NCBI GenBank assembly: GCA_001051155.2
Contig: JYIP02000006.1
Span: forward strand, 2,852,001 to 2,916,000
DNA from: Chrysoporthe austroafricana
Taxonomy: Eukaryota > Ascomycota > Sordariomycetes > Diaporthales > Cryphonectriaceae
Direction: 5' to 3'
DNA: 64,000 bases
Positions 37,519-50,203 of this stretch are shown here, piece by piece. The notes beneath the pieces are model-generated. The model searched no databases and was not told the DNA's origin. It saw only the letters and a list, made by a program, of their open reading frames with translations. The position numbers were made by a program, and so were the translations under genes. The stretch's first letter is position 1. Each line of letters starts with the position of its first letter.

Positions 37519-37854
37519 ATGGCATACACCCCAAGACACACCCCTCCCCCCGGAAATGCGAGGCGCTATTCAGAGAACACATCCGACCTCTTGGACGGCA
37601 GTGTGACCGGCGCCCCACTAGGGATCGTCGCCGGCGAAGGGTGGATTGCATTACCTACCCTTGCCGGGGCTCCCGCGCTGTCGGTGCGAGCTATTAAGCT
37701 ACGAAAGTTGAGACGACAGGACCGCGCGCCTCCTAAGGTTGGTTCGGTACCAGCCGTTGTGGACGAGGCGGCGCTGGAGAAAGGCGAGAGCGCCGTGTCC
37801 TGTAGCAGTAGAGATCTGGTGATCTACGTCCATCGAGGGGGCGACGCCCCATGA
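37519..37854 (+). CDS. small hypothetical protein, unsupported
   Basis: A 111-codon frame from ATG 37519, downstream of a TATA-like sequence within the palindrome at 37427-37446. The peptide is Ala/Pro/Arg-rich with no signal peptide, membrane segment or recognised motif. The promoter-like upstream element is the only support. Confidence 0.2.
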   Translation: MAYTPRHTPPPGNARRYSENTSDLLDGSVTGAPLGIVAGEGWIALPTLAGAPALSVRAIKLRKLRRQDRAPPKVGSVPAVVDEAALEKGESAVSCSSRDLVIYVHRGGDAP

Positions 37855-39822
37855 CTACCCGAGACATTGAGGGCACCCGACCTCGTACGACGAGGCAGGA
37901 GAGGCTGAAAAAGTTCTAGACACAGTACCACGAAGGAACCACACAATGCCCACGCGGCTCGGCTATACCTGCGCCCTGGGGCCGGGGCGTGGTCCGCCTC
38001 GCCGTGCAGACCAAGGGCTCTCCCAACCTGCTGCAGCTCCATCGTGCGAAGGGGGACGCCGGCGGCCGACAGCCGGCTGACGGGTCTCTCCAGGGTTTCA
38101 GGAAGCAGAAATTGCTCATGACGCCTCGCGAGAAAGATCGCCCGTTGCGGCGGCATAGTTAGCTCACCGGCTCTGCCCGTAACCAACACACAGCCAAGGA
38201 ATTCTCCGATGCCAACGTCTCCTTTCCTGCCTCTCCACCGGCCGGGCGACAAGAAGCGGAAGTTCCGGTACGTCCGTACTTTCAGAAGAGATGGCCGTTC
38301 AAACAGGCTTAGTGCGGCTCAGGAAGGGAGGCTCGTTTCACTAGCCAAAAGAGGTATTTAATGCATCGCGTGCATGCCCCCACATCCTTTTTGCCCCGTC
38401 TTCATGCAGTTCTCGAGGGCGGACGGCCCACTGAGCCTCAATCTCAGCACAGACGTGGTTCTCAGTGGGAGGGAGGGGCTGTCCGCTGCCGGTGACGACG
38501 ACGACCATCCGAAACCAAACAACCGCGGCACGAAGCCTGGGCGTCCGGCTCGTGCTGTCACCGGTCGCCCACCGATGTGGTGACAGACGCCCCGTTCAGG
38601 GAGCTGCTCGCCCAGGCGTCGCACTGGTCCCGGCCGAGGGGCGGCCGAGTGGTCGACATTTTAGGGAAAGAGACGCAAATCATCGGGGCTCAGCCTCATC
38701 GGCTCCTCGTCAGAAGCAGCAGGCGTCGAGAGGCCACGGTGGAAGCTGCGGTCTCATTCGTGCGAATTTTGTCGTCGCCGGCAACGGATCTTCCAGAGCT
38801 GGCGGCATTGACTCGCTCTTGTCTCGAAGATCGGCCGGCTACACCAATAGCACGTCAGCCTCGCGCGTGACAGCGGCGTCCTGGCGTGTGTGCTGCGGCG
38901 GTCCGGGGCCGCGGGATCTCAAACGCGGTGCTATCTTTGGAGAGAACCTTTGTTTTGATGAAAACAGGCCCCAACCGCGGTTACCAGTGCGGGCGCGCCG
39001 TTATCACCACACGAACGCGCCCCCCCTCCCCCGGCTTCCGTCCGATGTTGAAACGCTGCGAATCGCAACTCGATCATGACACCGGTTTTTTGAGATGAGT
39101 TGACAAGTCGACCACGGGTGATCCTCTAGTGGATGCCTCAACCATGGAACCAGGACAGGCACGTGGACGGCGGCGCGCACTGGCTCTAGCAGGAGGTGAC
39201 ATGCTCTTGTTGGGCCTCCTTTCTTCTGCGCCTCACCGTGCTTAGACGAGACGGAACTTGCGCAGCAGCCTTGACAAGCTCATGGCGAGCCTACAATTCT
39301 GAGCTGCGCCACATCGGCCGCAGAACCAATCATTCGACGGAAAAACGTTGCTGCGGCTGCTGGCGACAGAGTCTCTCCATCCTGTAATCCGGCGGCACAA
39401 CACCGATATGCTGTTGCCGAACCGACTTTCACGCTGGGTCCTCATCGGCGCATTAGCGTTTGAGGTGATATGACTGTCGATCAGGTACGCATGCAATGGG
39501 TAAGCCTTACGAAGGCCCGTCCCCATCGAGCCTCTTGGGAGCGGCGCGGAAGAAACCTGACACGCGCGAGGTCTGAACGGGCGGGGCAGTAACCAAAGTA
39601 GGCCGCGCAGAGGGCCCCCAACTCCGTACCTACGTCGACGTGGACTAATCGGCAATATTCTCTCTACATATCCCGCCGGCGGGATTCTACCGGACAACTT
39701 AAAAAAGATGCTCCGACAGTCCTCGTCGTGTCCGCTGTGAGAGATCGACATACTGTCCCTCCCGGCTGCATGAATGCCAGGGCACCCTTGCCCTGCAGGT
39801 GCGGCTCGTTCAGGAACCATTC

Positions 39823-40290
39823 ATGCGCATCTACTTAGTGGTCTTTCTTGTTTTCCTACTACGCACGATCTCGGGAACCTGTGCGAAGCTGTCTGTTTCC
39901 AGACGCTCGGTTCCTGCTGGGATTCGTCGCCCGCTGTTAGTTGCCTTGGCGGTGCTTGGCTGCTTTTGGACAGCCTTGGAGGTGAAACTAAGGCGCCCAT
40001 CCCCACTCCTGGGCACGATCTCGCGCGCGCTGCTCGCGCGTGTTTACGCTCGCCGCCGATGTGAACTTTTCGGCGACCTCAACCCTGGTGATCTCCCCTC
40101 CCTATCTCAGCTCCACGGCCCAGGCGAGCTTATTTGGGAGCTGACGCCATCCGCGGAATCACAGACAGCCGAGAAGAGAGAGAGGGCGCTGGCCTGCCTG
40201 CCTGACAGGTGCAGACACATCCGTAGCGGGCGGGGACGCACAGGTCGGCATGGATGGCAACGGCAAGCTGCAGGACATGTCGTCTGGTGA
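39823..40290 (+). CDS. hypothetical small membrane or secreted protein, unsupported
   Basis: From ATG 39823 the frame gives 155 aa. It starts with a hydrophobic leader (MRIYLVVFLVFLLRTISGTC) that could be a signal peptide, followed by a second hydrophobic stretch (PLLVALAVLGCFWTALEV) and an Arg-rich remainder. The leader makes this the best of the small frames in the gene-poor block. There is no family match or intron evidence, and chance remains likely. Confidence 0.25.
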   Translation: MRIYLVVFLVFLLRTISGTCAKLSVSRRSVPAGIRRPLLVALAVLGCFWTALEVKLRRPSPLLGTISRALLARVYARRRCELFGDLNPGDLPSLSQLHGPGELIWELTPSAESQTAEKRERALACLPDRCRHIRSGRGRTGRHGWQRQAAGHVVW

Positions 40291-43200
40291 GGTCTGCATG
40301 GGGAGAGCCCACTAGACAATGCGTTTTCGTCCAAGAAAAGCCACGCCCTCATGCTCGTACGAGCGTTGTCCGGATGCCAAGAAGGGCCGACGACTGCAGC
40401 GGCCCGCCGCCGCCCGTCCAATAGGCTGGGACCGCGGCCGGCGCAGGTCCTTCCAACCTTTCCGAGCGCTGCCCTCGAGCAGGCTTTCGTCGCGTTCCGG
40501 AGCACTTCTTCCTAGCCTTGCCCAGGACCATGGCCCGCCCAGTGCGTGGAGGCCGGTGTGGGGGGCATGGCCGGGCCTGAGACCGACCGAGTGCCCAAGA
40601 GAGCATCCACCGCCGGTAGCGGGACTGAGGTGCGAGAGATGCCCGGGATTTCGCTAGGCTGGCACCTGGCGAAGGGGGCCCGCATGTAAAACTTCCGCCG
40701 GGGCCGCCGCTATCCAGCATCAGTTTCACAGCATCCATCACCTGGCGGGCACCAGCGCGTCTTCGCGCTCGTGTGCGTGTAATGTGTATCGTCTGAAGAT
40801 CCCGCATCAGGCTGACATGTGTCAAATCGGATAAGCCTAAGCCCTTTGGATCGATCCCGACCGATCTCTACGTCGCAGTTGTGAGAGGCGCGTCCCACGT
40901 CGCCGTTCCTTCTTGCTATTCTCAGGAGGTTTCGATTCGTTCTGGCCAGCTGACAGGATGTAGGCAGGTTCTACCACTTCTCGAGGCGTGGCCACAAGTA
41001 TCCTGTACACGCTCTAGTGCATGCTCCAGCGGCGAGGCGTGTAGTTGGCCCCAGCCTATGCGCATCATCACAAAGGCTAGTCACCGCCAGAAGCAGGCCC
41101 GTGCAGCATGAAATCCTATTCTCGGCGTAGGGATATGTGGCCATGACCCAATATGCTTCTCATGGGGGAAGACGGCCGTGCACTAGACCAGCCAACAAAT
41201 TTACCTTCTTCATCGTCTAATCTATGCCTGCTACAGCATGGGATCTCGAGCCCACTCCAGGCTCCTGTTCTGCAAGATGTGATGCGCCAGCTGCCAGTAC
41301 AACTTGCCACCTGATCTGCGAACTCAATTCGATTCCCTCAACGTCACTTCAGCCGGCGATGAAGATTCGACGCGAGAACCGCTGCGTAGCGAGCCTTGGA
41401 AAGAGGATGAACCTGTTCTAGAATCGTCGCAATTCGCGATCCAAGTGCTTCAGATGCCCGCCATGACGTCGGTCATCAGTCTTGCCTGTCTAGTCCAGTC
41501 GCTCCATGACTGATTGCCTCGATGCTCCCACATGGCACGCGGCTGGACTGATGAAGATGGCTGGTGTCTCGGTAATGGACTGTCCGCCCCAATAGAAAAG
41601 TGCACGTGTAATTCTGACTGCGATTGCAGCCTGCATGTCTAGGGAAGCGAGAAACATGCGAGCTTTGCGGTGCTCGTACACGGTCAGAGGGGCTCGGGCA
41701 ACCGGATGATGGGTGTGTCCGGACATCGAGCCCCTCGGCGACGGGCCTTGGAGTCATAGCGAACCACACCTGGGAGCACCCCCAAATGCAGATGCTTGGG
41801 GGGTTGGCCGGGATGGACTCGGCGGCCCCGAACCGCGTCCTTTCTGGCAAGGCGACTGGGAATGGCTTCTGCATGTCGTGGGCACAGGCGCGGTGGGGGG
41901 TGTACGAGATAGAGGCAGTCGCAGACGCTCGGTGCGAGCCACGGGGGGAGCAAGACTGCGCTGTATCATGATATCTCCGAGCCTACTGATGCCTCCTCGT
42001 GGTCATGTCCCAGCTGTGTGTGGGTGGGTGGTTTCGATATTCTGTCCCTGAAACTTCTCCACCGAGATCTAGCAATCGTTTTGATGCGGCATAGGATCTA
42101 CGCCATCTCAAATATAGTAGATCAGCCTACACGGGATGCTGTTTCCGATTGCTTTTGTTCTACATATATTATTGTGTTTCAGTAGCTGCTTCTTGCAGCG
42201 AGCTGCGGTGAGCCCACTTCTACGTTTCTTCGCGATGCTCAGTTTCGTTTCGCCTGATGTGTGAGGCTGACGCTGCAACACTTATGGGAGATCGCGAGAT
42301 CTGGAACTCAACATATGAGAACTCGTATACATTTCTTGCTGCGCAGCGCAATTGCTTTTGGAATCCTTCGGGGAATATTAAGGAAAGAGAAAGGTCTACA
42401 GTGCACGAGCCGATGAAAATAAAGGAGCACTTCACACACCTGCGAGGCTCTTACGCGGCCGAGAGAGGACGCGTGGCGGAAGGACCATCGAAGAAGAGCT
42501 AAATCATTACGAAAAGCGGCAAGTCCTCAAGACACCACTAGCATTCGATATTCCCGCCTGCTGCCACCCCGTAGGACCGGACTCATGACGTGCGGTGACC
42601 TGATGAACTCAGGCACGTTGCTGATCGAGGAAACACACACTCTATCCAAGGGCTCCAGTCCTTGGCACGGGCTGCTGATCACTTTGGACAGAACAATAAG
42701 CCACTCTTGGACCCTCGGTAAGGCTTCTCCACCGGGGTGGTTAATAGCATAGACCCTTCTGCATGTCTCACAGTATGTCCTACATCGCTCGATGCTGTAG
42801 TACCCCGAGATGAGAGGCCGAAGTTCCTGAAGACAGACGAGATGGCCGCGAATCGCTCGGACGGACTGCGGAATCTTGTGAAGCTGTCTCGGCACAGCCC
42901 ATGGGACCTCGCAGCTCTGTTATCGTGAACCCCTAGGCCGCAGCGCAGTCAGCCTCGCTCGTCAGCTCCGTGGGGACGAGGCCGATCACCGGCGGATAGG
43001 AGCAGTCCGGCTTGGTCTCCCGAGACTTTGTGGTCTGAAGGTGCCCCCGAGGAGTTCGAGGGGCGCTATCAGGTCGAGCTTCCTGCAGTCCACCGTGTCG
43101 AACAGCCGAAGCCACATGGACGAGGATGTCGATGGAGGCGCGCTACAAGCATCGTTCTGACACCCATGAGTGCACCAAATTTTCCCGCTGAAATCACTGG

Positions 43201-44337
43201 CTGCTGGAATAGTCCCTCCATACCAGGAAGATTCTCGATAGCATGAGACACATCTGATGATTGTACTTGAGAGCTGTAGAGGCACGGCCGTCTTGAGATG
43301 AATACGAGATCTCAACTGAACCCTCTTTAAGCGAGGAGCGCCATAGGCATCGCAGGTCATTCTCTAATCGCCTTGATTTCTCAACGACTGGAACACGGCA
43401 GAATCGCAGGGGCAAGGCGGCTACGCACCTCTGCCCTGTAGAGAACTCATCGTCAGCCCATACTACGGAGCGATGGAGCTCGACAACTCAGGCGAGGAAC
43501 TCTAATGTCGCTAAATAAGCGCTTTGGTTCAGCTTCCTAACCTAGCAACAGGGCGCGCACCGGGGGCTTCACAATTTTGAGTAGAATGATAGGCTACCAG
43601 AAGAAGAAACTTCCGGAGTCGAAAAAGAAGACAGGAATAGCATGTTCATGTATGGTGGAAACACTAGCATACACAGCACACCAGCAGCAGATAAATTGGC
43701 TAAATCGAGGACCGAATGCTTTTGCGGCGTTCAAGGCCATTCTGTATCCTAATTAGGGAGCTTATTGCTTTTTCAGTCAGCAACACCCAGTTTGAAACAG
43801 TAGACAGCAGTGTTTAACCCCCGCCACATGCAAAAGCATGGTGAAGAGATAGCATCGCTACGGCGATTGGCGCGCTTGGGCTGGGGGTTGCTGCCGCCCT
43901 GAAGATACGAATACACGGGCGTCTGAGGTATCAATTTGGTTTCTGTGAATTCTCACACTGTAGTCGGTGTTTAACACGGTGAGGGAAGAGAGCAGTTGCG
44001 GTGGCACCGCGTTGGTTGAAGCCGTTCACGACCGGTAGCGTGGTCTATCGGATAGCTGAATGTTGTGGCTTTTGAGACGACTTTCGCCATGAACGTGACA
44101 GATACAGATCCACGAATGCCAAAACAAGAGCTTAGCCTGATAGCTGTTGAGAGTGATTATTCCCCTCCCTATTCCATGATTATCACAGTTCGATGGCCGC
44201 CGGGGGCATGTCTGCTCAAACAATTTTGGATGACAGTTGCCACCGTGTCCTCATTGGACCTAACATCTCGGATTTGCAATTGGCGCATGTTTTCCTAACA
44301 AGTGTATAGCCAAGTGCACGCTCTTGAGCGTGACAAT

Positions 44338-45393
44338 CTAATAGTCGTAGAAGCCCTTGCCGCTCTTCTTCCCCAACCACCCTGCATCGACCATTTTAGC
44401 CAGGAGCACGCTCGGCCGGTATTTGCTGTCACCTGTCTCCGTGTGAAGGACCCGCATGATGGCTAGACACGTGTCCAAGCCGATGAAGTCTGCGAGTTGC
44501 AGCGGGCCCATGGGTACATTGGTACCGTTCTTCATGATCGCATCGATCGAGTCCCTGTCGCCCACACCCGTCTCGAGGCAGATGACAGCCTCGTTGATAT
44601 ACGGCATCAATATGCGGTTAGCGAGAAAGCCGGGAGAGTCTGCAGACACGGACGGAATCTTGCCCATCGCCTTGCAGAATGCAATAGCCTTGTCCAAGGT
44701 ATCCTGACTGGTCTGAAGGCCGCTGATGATCTCCACGCCTTTCTGTACTGGCACCGGGTTCATGAAATGCGTTGATACCACACGAGAGCTGGCTGAGAGG
44801 TCCTTGGGGTCCCTGGTTGTTGATGCGGCTATCTTGGTGATAGAGATTGAAGAGGTGTTGGTGGCCAAGATGGCGTGTGGTGGGCAGATCTGAGCCAGCT
44901 TGGAGAAGATATCAAACTTGAGGCCCGGAATCTCGGGTACGGCCTCAATCACAAAGTCGACCTCGGCCAAACCGTCCATGGATGTGGTCGGACTCAAATT
45001 CGACCGCGCCTCGTCCGCCTGCTCCTGGGTGATGCGTTGCTTTGATACATCCTTGGCGAGCAATTTCTCTGTGAGATGTTAGCAGGAACAGCCGGTACCG
45101 TGAGAAAGACCGAGCACACCTGCAAAGGACAACCCCTTATCTAACGAGGCTTGGGAGTTGTCGACGACCGTAACATGGACTTGAGCTTTTTGCGCGGCCA
45201 CCAGTGCTATCCCCAGTCCCTGTGAGAGCAAGTCAGTCCCGGAGCTTGGTGAGGCTATCACATGCTTGAAACTCACCATCTGCCCGGCGCCGATGACGCC
45301 TAGTCGTCTCACCGGTGCTGTAGACGAGCTATAGCATCGTAATTGAGGAACGAGCCTCTGCACCTGACGCACTCTTGCTGAAGAAGACGCCAT
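44338..45393 (-). CDS. mitochondrial short-chain 3-hydroxyacyl-CoA dehydrogenase
   Basis: Three exons on the minus strand: 45393-45277, 45219-45120 and 45068-44338, giving 315 aa, normal for the family. It oxidises L-3-hydroxyacyl-CoA to 3-ketoacyl-CoA with NAD+, the third step of beta-oxidation. The N-terminus (ARVRQVQRLVPQLRCYSSS) is a typical mitochondrial presequence. No peroxisomal tripeptide ends the protein (it ends FYDY). The Rossmann motif G35-A-G37-Q-M-G40 is split by intron 1 and restored by splicing. The catalytic His lies in THFMNPVP, and the C-terminal domain ends GWLGKKSGKGFYDY. It probably matches HadA of Aspergillus nidulans (from memory). It is divergent from tof1, with 374 bp between the start codons. 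Confidence 0.92.
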
Positions 45394-45767
45394 TATTCTT
45401 GGGCTGGGGATAGAAATGCAGAACGAGGGTTCACTTCCTAGTCTCACGAACTTCGAGGTTTGGCATGCGTGCAGTCACTCCGGGCATTGACACCTGAGCT
45501 GCCGAGGTCGCGCTTAGCCTCGGGGTTCAAGCGGGAAGGGTTAGGGTTATGGGTGGACAGTGATGGGAGCACGGGAGTAGCAGGGCTGACCCCAGTTCAA
45601 TCTATCCCACCGGCTCAACGCGTCTTTCTAGTCGCGACGCGTCTCCCGGGTTTGACTTACACGCTGCGAGTAACACTCCACAGTCAACACCGAGATCACA
45701 ACTCACGTTTGCCACTCGGATCGTGGTCGTCCCTGTCGTTTGAGGCCCAACTGCCTCAAAATTGACC
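45394..45767. promoter_or_regulatory. divergent promoter between 3-hydroxyacyl-CoA dehydrogenase and tof1
   Basis: 374 bp separate the start codons of the minus-strand dehydrogenase and the plus-strand tof1 gene. Both promoters must lie in it or overlap the genes. I see no clear TATA or CCAAT element. Confidence 0.6.
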
Positions 45768-48700
45768 ATGGAACCTCCGGCAGGTCGAGAGGACGTCGTG
45801 CACCCCGAAGTCCGGGCGCATATTAACAGTCTGGTCTCTGCTGTAAGTCGCCATGTCACCAAACTTCGGCGCATACGCTCGAGGCTGACCTAGCAATCCT
45901 ATGACCACAGCTCGGAGGCTTCAATGATGAGGATAACGGTACATACTACAGACTCGGAGATGATGCCCTCGACGTCCTCCGTGACATCAAGAAATGGATC
46001 CGGTTCTACGACGAGAAGACCAACCGCATGGATGTCGCGCGATGTCTGGCCGACGCAAATCTTGTCAGCGGCGATCTGATACATATCCTGGCCCTCTGGA
46101 CCGAAAATTCTAGAGACGACAGATACAAGTCCAAGATAGCACTGGCATGCTTTGAGCTCTTGGCCCCTCTGACATGGCCCATCGAGAAGAATCGGGAGAC
46201 CATGACCAACAACCACCACAGGCACGTCCCGGTATTGGAACTCGCACAACTAAAGTACAAACGGGATATCATCAATTTCGATAGCGCACGTCTGTTACAC
46301 ACGGCAGTCCGTGTCGCACTGCCGTCCATGGCCATACCCATCGGAGACAGAACGCAGAGGGATAGTGGTATCATCAAGTTGGTGCTCTACTTCCTGCGGA
46401 ATATTGCCATAATTACGTCACCCTCGGGACTCGAACTCGAAGGTGACGAGTCTCAGATATCGCGCTCGGCGACGATCGACGCATTTTCTTATCAAGACAT
46501 CTTCTTCGCCATCCTGACTCTGTCGTCAAACATGGGCGAGGACTTCAAGACAGAGGACGTGATTGTGATGGAGATCATTTTCCATCTGATCAAGCGGGTA
46601 GACATCAAGAAGCTCATCCTCAATGAGCAGGAGCTGAGGAAGGTCAAGACGGACGAGTTGGCCAGTGCAATGAAGAAGGAGGCCTCCATGCTGCGGTCCT
46701 ACAATCGAAAAGCACCCACAAGGCATAGCCGTTTCGGTACGATGCTATGGGTCCAGAAGTCGGACGGGAAGGTTTCTTCGCTATCTGGCCAAGGCGCATT
46801 GGCGGATGTTTCCGCAAGAGAGCGGAAGATGGATGAATCCAAGACCTTCCGACCACCGAGGCGAGCGGCCAAGGAAGCTATGGAGCCGAAGGCCCTCGGA
46901 CCACCTGTTGTGTTGAATGCGCGGGCGAACAAGCAACTTCGCGAATTCGCTGAGGAGTTTCTGGACTCTGGTTTCAACCCTCTATTCCAACAAGTGCGAA
47001 AGACCCTCGAGAGGGAAGGCGTTGAGGTTATGCAACATCATGCTCAACAATTCTTCTACACAGTCGCCTGGTTTCTTGAGGCAGAGCGTGCCAGACAACA
47101 TTCAAGGAAAGAGCAGAAGCCCTCAGATGAACAAGTCAGCAGTTTTCAGCTGGTCGCCACCGTGCTGAATCAGGAGATGTTCATCACTGTGAAACGCTTC
47201 CTTGTCAAATCCTTCTCTGAAGGCGACTGGAGAGAGCTGAATGCAGTGATGCGGTGCTTGACACAGATTCTTCTCACGGTCCAAGAAATGTTCGCATCAG
47301 AAAATGAGGAAGATCAAGAAATCGCAGAGAATGCCCTCGGTCGTCTTTTCTACGAAGAGGTCACCCACGATACAATTCTCAACATTGTGCGAACATACAA
47401 AGATCAGGGTTTCGACTACTTAGACGCATGTATAGAACTCGTTCACACCTACATGCGGGTCCTGGAGGCATACTCAAAAGAAAACGTGGACATGCAGGTC
47501 CGCTCGAAGAGGCGGACGAGGAAGAAGAAGAAAGCTCAACGGACTACGGGTGCAGAGGACGCGGAGGTCCATGATCAGGAAGACGAAGGTGACGACTCTG
47601 CGGATGATCAAGCTGCCGCAGAAAAGACAAGCCAGGAACGGAAATTCGATTTCAAGAAGTTCGCCAACAAATTTGTGGTGCAAGGTGTCGTGGACACCTT
47701 CATCAAATACACGAAGTACTACAGAGATCTTGATGATTCTCAGTTGAAAAGGGCACACCGTTATTTTTACCGGCTCGCTTTCAAGCAAGACATGAGCGTG
47801 ATGCTCTTCCGTGTCGACATCATACACCTGTTCTACAACATGATCAAGGGACCTGAGCCACTGGACAAGAATCTCAGCATGTACAAGGAATGGGAGGAAA
47901 TCGTAAAACAAGTCATCCGGCGATGCGTGAAGAAGATCCAGGAGCGCCCGGCACTGATCATTGAGCTATTGTTCTCTAAGGTCAACGCCACGGCGTACTA
48001 CCTTGAATATGGCTATGACAAGCAAGTCCTCAGCACCGCTATACCAAAGCCTGCTGCGGAACTCGAGTTCCGGCGGATTGATCTGACTTTGGACCAGCAG
48101 ATCGCAACTGCTGTCAGTCTGTTGCTCGAGAAGGATGAATCGGATCACCTAGATTGGGTTAAAAGTCAATTGAACGCCTGCGAAAGGGAGCGGGGGGCGT
48201 GGGAGGCATCGGAGAAGGCGAGGCTTATGCTCAATGCACCTGACGGCACTATGGCCTTGCCGGAAAATTGGGAGACGGCGATCAAGGAGCCAGAGATGTT
48301 CAGTAAGTCGTAGAGCCCTCAGTCACCGTTTCAACAGGTCACTGACATTACACAGTACTCTATCCTGATGATGACGCACGGAAGACGGCGATTTTCAAGA
48401 ACCCACGTCTTCGCCTGCTAATGAAGGTTGTTGGTTTCGAGCGTCTCTCCCCAGACTTGGACGAAGAACTCGGCTCGACCTGGACAATCCCACCACGCCA
48501 CTCAGCTGAGGACCTCAGAGAGTACAAAGATTTGATCAATAAGGCAATGGAAAGCCCTCCAACCTTTGAGGATGGCGAGACCGCTGAAAGCCAGATCCGC
48601 CGCAAGGCTGCACCTCGCAAGAAAGCCGTCTATGACGACGAAGATGATGATGCGAACGACTTCTTGGACGATGGCGACGACACCATGTTCCTCAAAAATG

Positions 48701-49590
48701 TTCCGTGGGAGAAGGTCGCCGGCGCAGGGCCCAAGAAGCGCCGTATCCGTCGCGGAAAGGACACGCTGGACAGCGAAGAGGACGATGACTTACCTACGGA
48801 TGAAGGAGATGCCATTCGCACCGAGAGGGCCCAGAAGCGGCGCAAGCGTGACCTGGAGAAGCAGCGTAAGATCAAGTCAGCCCTTTACATCGACCCCGCC
48901 GACGACGAGAGCGATGCCGAGGGCGATGCAGAGTTCTTCGCGCGCGAGGAGGCGATCCGCCAGCGCGTGAGCAAGGCGCTCCAATTTGCCCCTACAGATG
49001 CGTCGCAGCTGCAGGAGAGCATTGCGCCCAAGGCGGCGATTGCGGAGACCATGAGACGGCTGCAGGCGGATAGCGATGATGATGAGACAGCAGTGGCGGA
49101 GAGTGATAATGGCGACTCGCAGCTGGCCAACTCCAGGAAGAGAAAATCTGAAGTGATGGATGTGGATGACGAAAGTTCCGATGCAAATGAAGAGACAAGT
49201 CCGCGGCCTACGAAGAAGGTAACTACAGAGTCAAAGTCGAAGAGCAAGCTTGGCTTCCTGATTGACAGCAGCGATGAGGAAGACGAGGACATGGATGACG
49301 CTGAGCCGTCTTCTGGCCACGCTAGTGACGAAGAGGATGACGAGGATGCTACCCAGGAGTCTGACGGCGATGAAATGGAGACAGATGACACGCCATTGTC
49401 GTCACATCCAAAGAATGCGGGCGACGGCGATACTGCTGATAACCGATCTCCGCTCAAAGAGAAGGATGCCAACAAGCCTGCTCAAGTCAGCCTGTATGAC
49501 GATGGGGAAGATGATGACATTCCTGTGGCCACCAAGAGACGGCCTAGGGCAAAGAGTGGATTTGTCTTGGAAGATAGCGATGAGGAGTGA
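45768..49590 (+). CDS. tof1: Tof1/Swi1 (Timeless family) replication fork protection factor
   Basis: Three exons, 45768-45842, 45911-48302 and 48356-49590, giving 1233 aa. With Csm3/Swi3 the protein travels with the replisome, holds polymerase and helicase together, allows programmed fork pausing and relays the replication checkpoint. The Timeless N-terminal domain starts near residue 26 ([20 protein letters not shown]) and includes [20 protein letters not shown] and [12 protein letters not shown] basic/acidic linker near 580-625 is followed by a second helical region ([20 protein letters not shown]). The C-terminal third is strongly Asp/Glu/Ser-rich, ending in a conserved-looking FVLEDSDEE tail. 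The start is in ACCATGG. Both introns are short (68 and 53 nt). Confidence 0.94.
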
Positions 49591-50203
49591 TTATTATTGT
49601 TCATTGTGGGAAAGGAGCACGGATGGAGTATTGCAAATTTGAGCACATTCGCATAGGAGTAAGAGGCATCATCGATCGGCTTGGATTATCAATATGTTTC
49701 CTGCACCACTGCCATTTTGTGTGGAGAACGAGTGTTTGTATAGCTGAAGTGGATGTTTTAGAGATAGTATTTGTATTGTCTGAGTTTTCATACACCATTT
49801 GCGCATGTTCTACTTCGTATATGATCTTTCGAAGTGATAGGAGATAATATCCTACAGTATGCTGTCTCTTGGGTCGACTATGGACAAGTCTCTGCGGACA
49901 ACGTCTATCCTCACCCTACACATATAGAGCATTCTTTTGTAGGTTGATCCTAACAGCTCTGCGAACCACAATAGCACCTCAAGTAACATTGATTCCTTTT
50001 GTCACTTGAACAATGGAGCACGAGCGACATGGGAGTTGGGCAGGGCTAAATATGCCTCCACACATCACAACAACAGGACTGCCGGGCTTCAGATGTTTGA
50101 AGCGATATGTGGCTAATCATGCATACTTACTAAGTAGGCATGACTGCCAACTACCCTCCTCCTACCTGGAGAGATCATAGAGGTCGTGAAGGCAAGTCTG
50201 AAT
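49591..50203. other. convergent intergenic region after tof1
   Basis: 3' flank between the plus-strand tof1 and the minus-strand Shg1/RS gene. Sequence is A+T-rich, with no gene or RNA recognised. Confidence 0.6.

Larger units (their letters stand above)
30546..44337. other. 13.8-kb gene-poor block
   Basis: The start (to about 31400) is probably leader and promoter of the homeobox gene. Beyond it I find no supported gene. The G+C-rich part (about 31.8-35.6 kb) holds long overlapping frames on both strands (301, 247 and 269 codons) that have no domains and exclude one another. It carries short repeats: CTGG x5 at 33580-33600, CCTGCC-type near 34475-34498, and 10-bp GCTGGGCGGT units near 34539-34570. 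A T-rich ATTTTT array is at 36093-36128. A perfect palindrome is at 37427-37446. Three small frames are listed separately at low confidence. The 42-44.3 kb part is more A+T-rich and empty. Confidence 0.5.
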
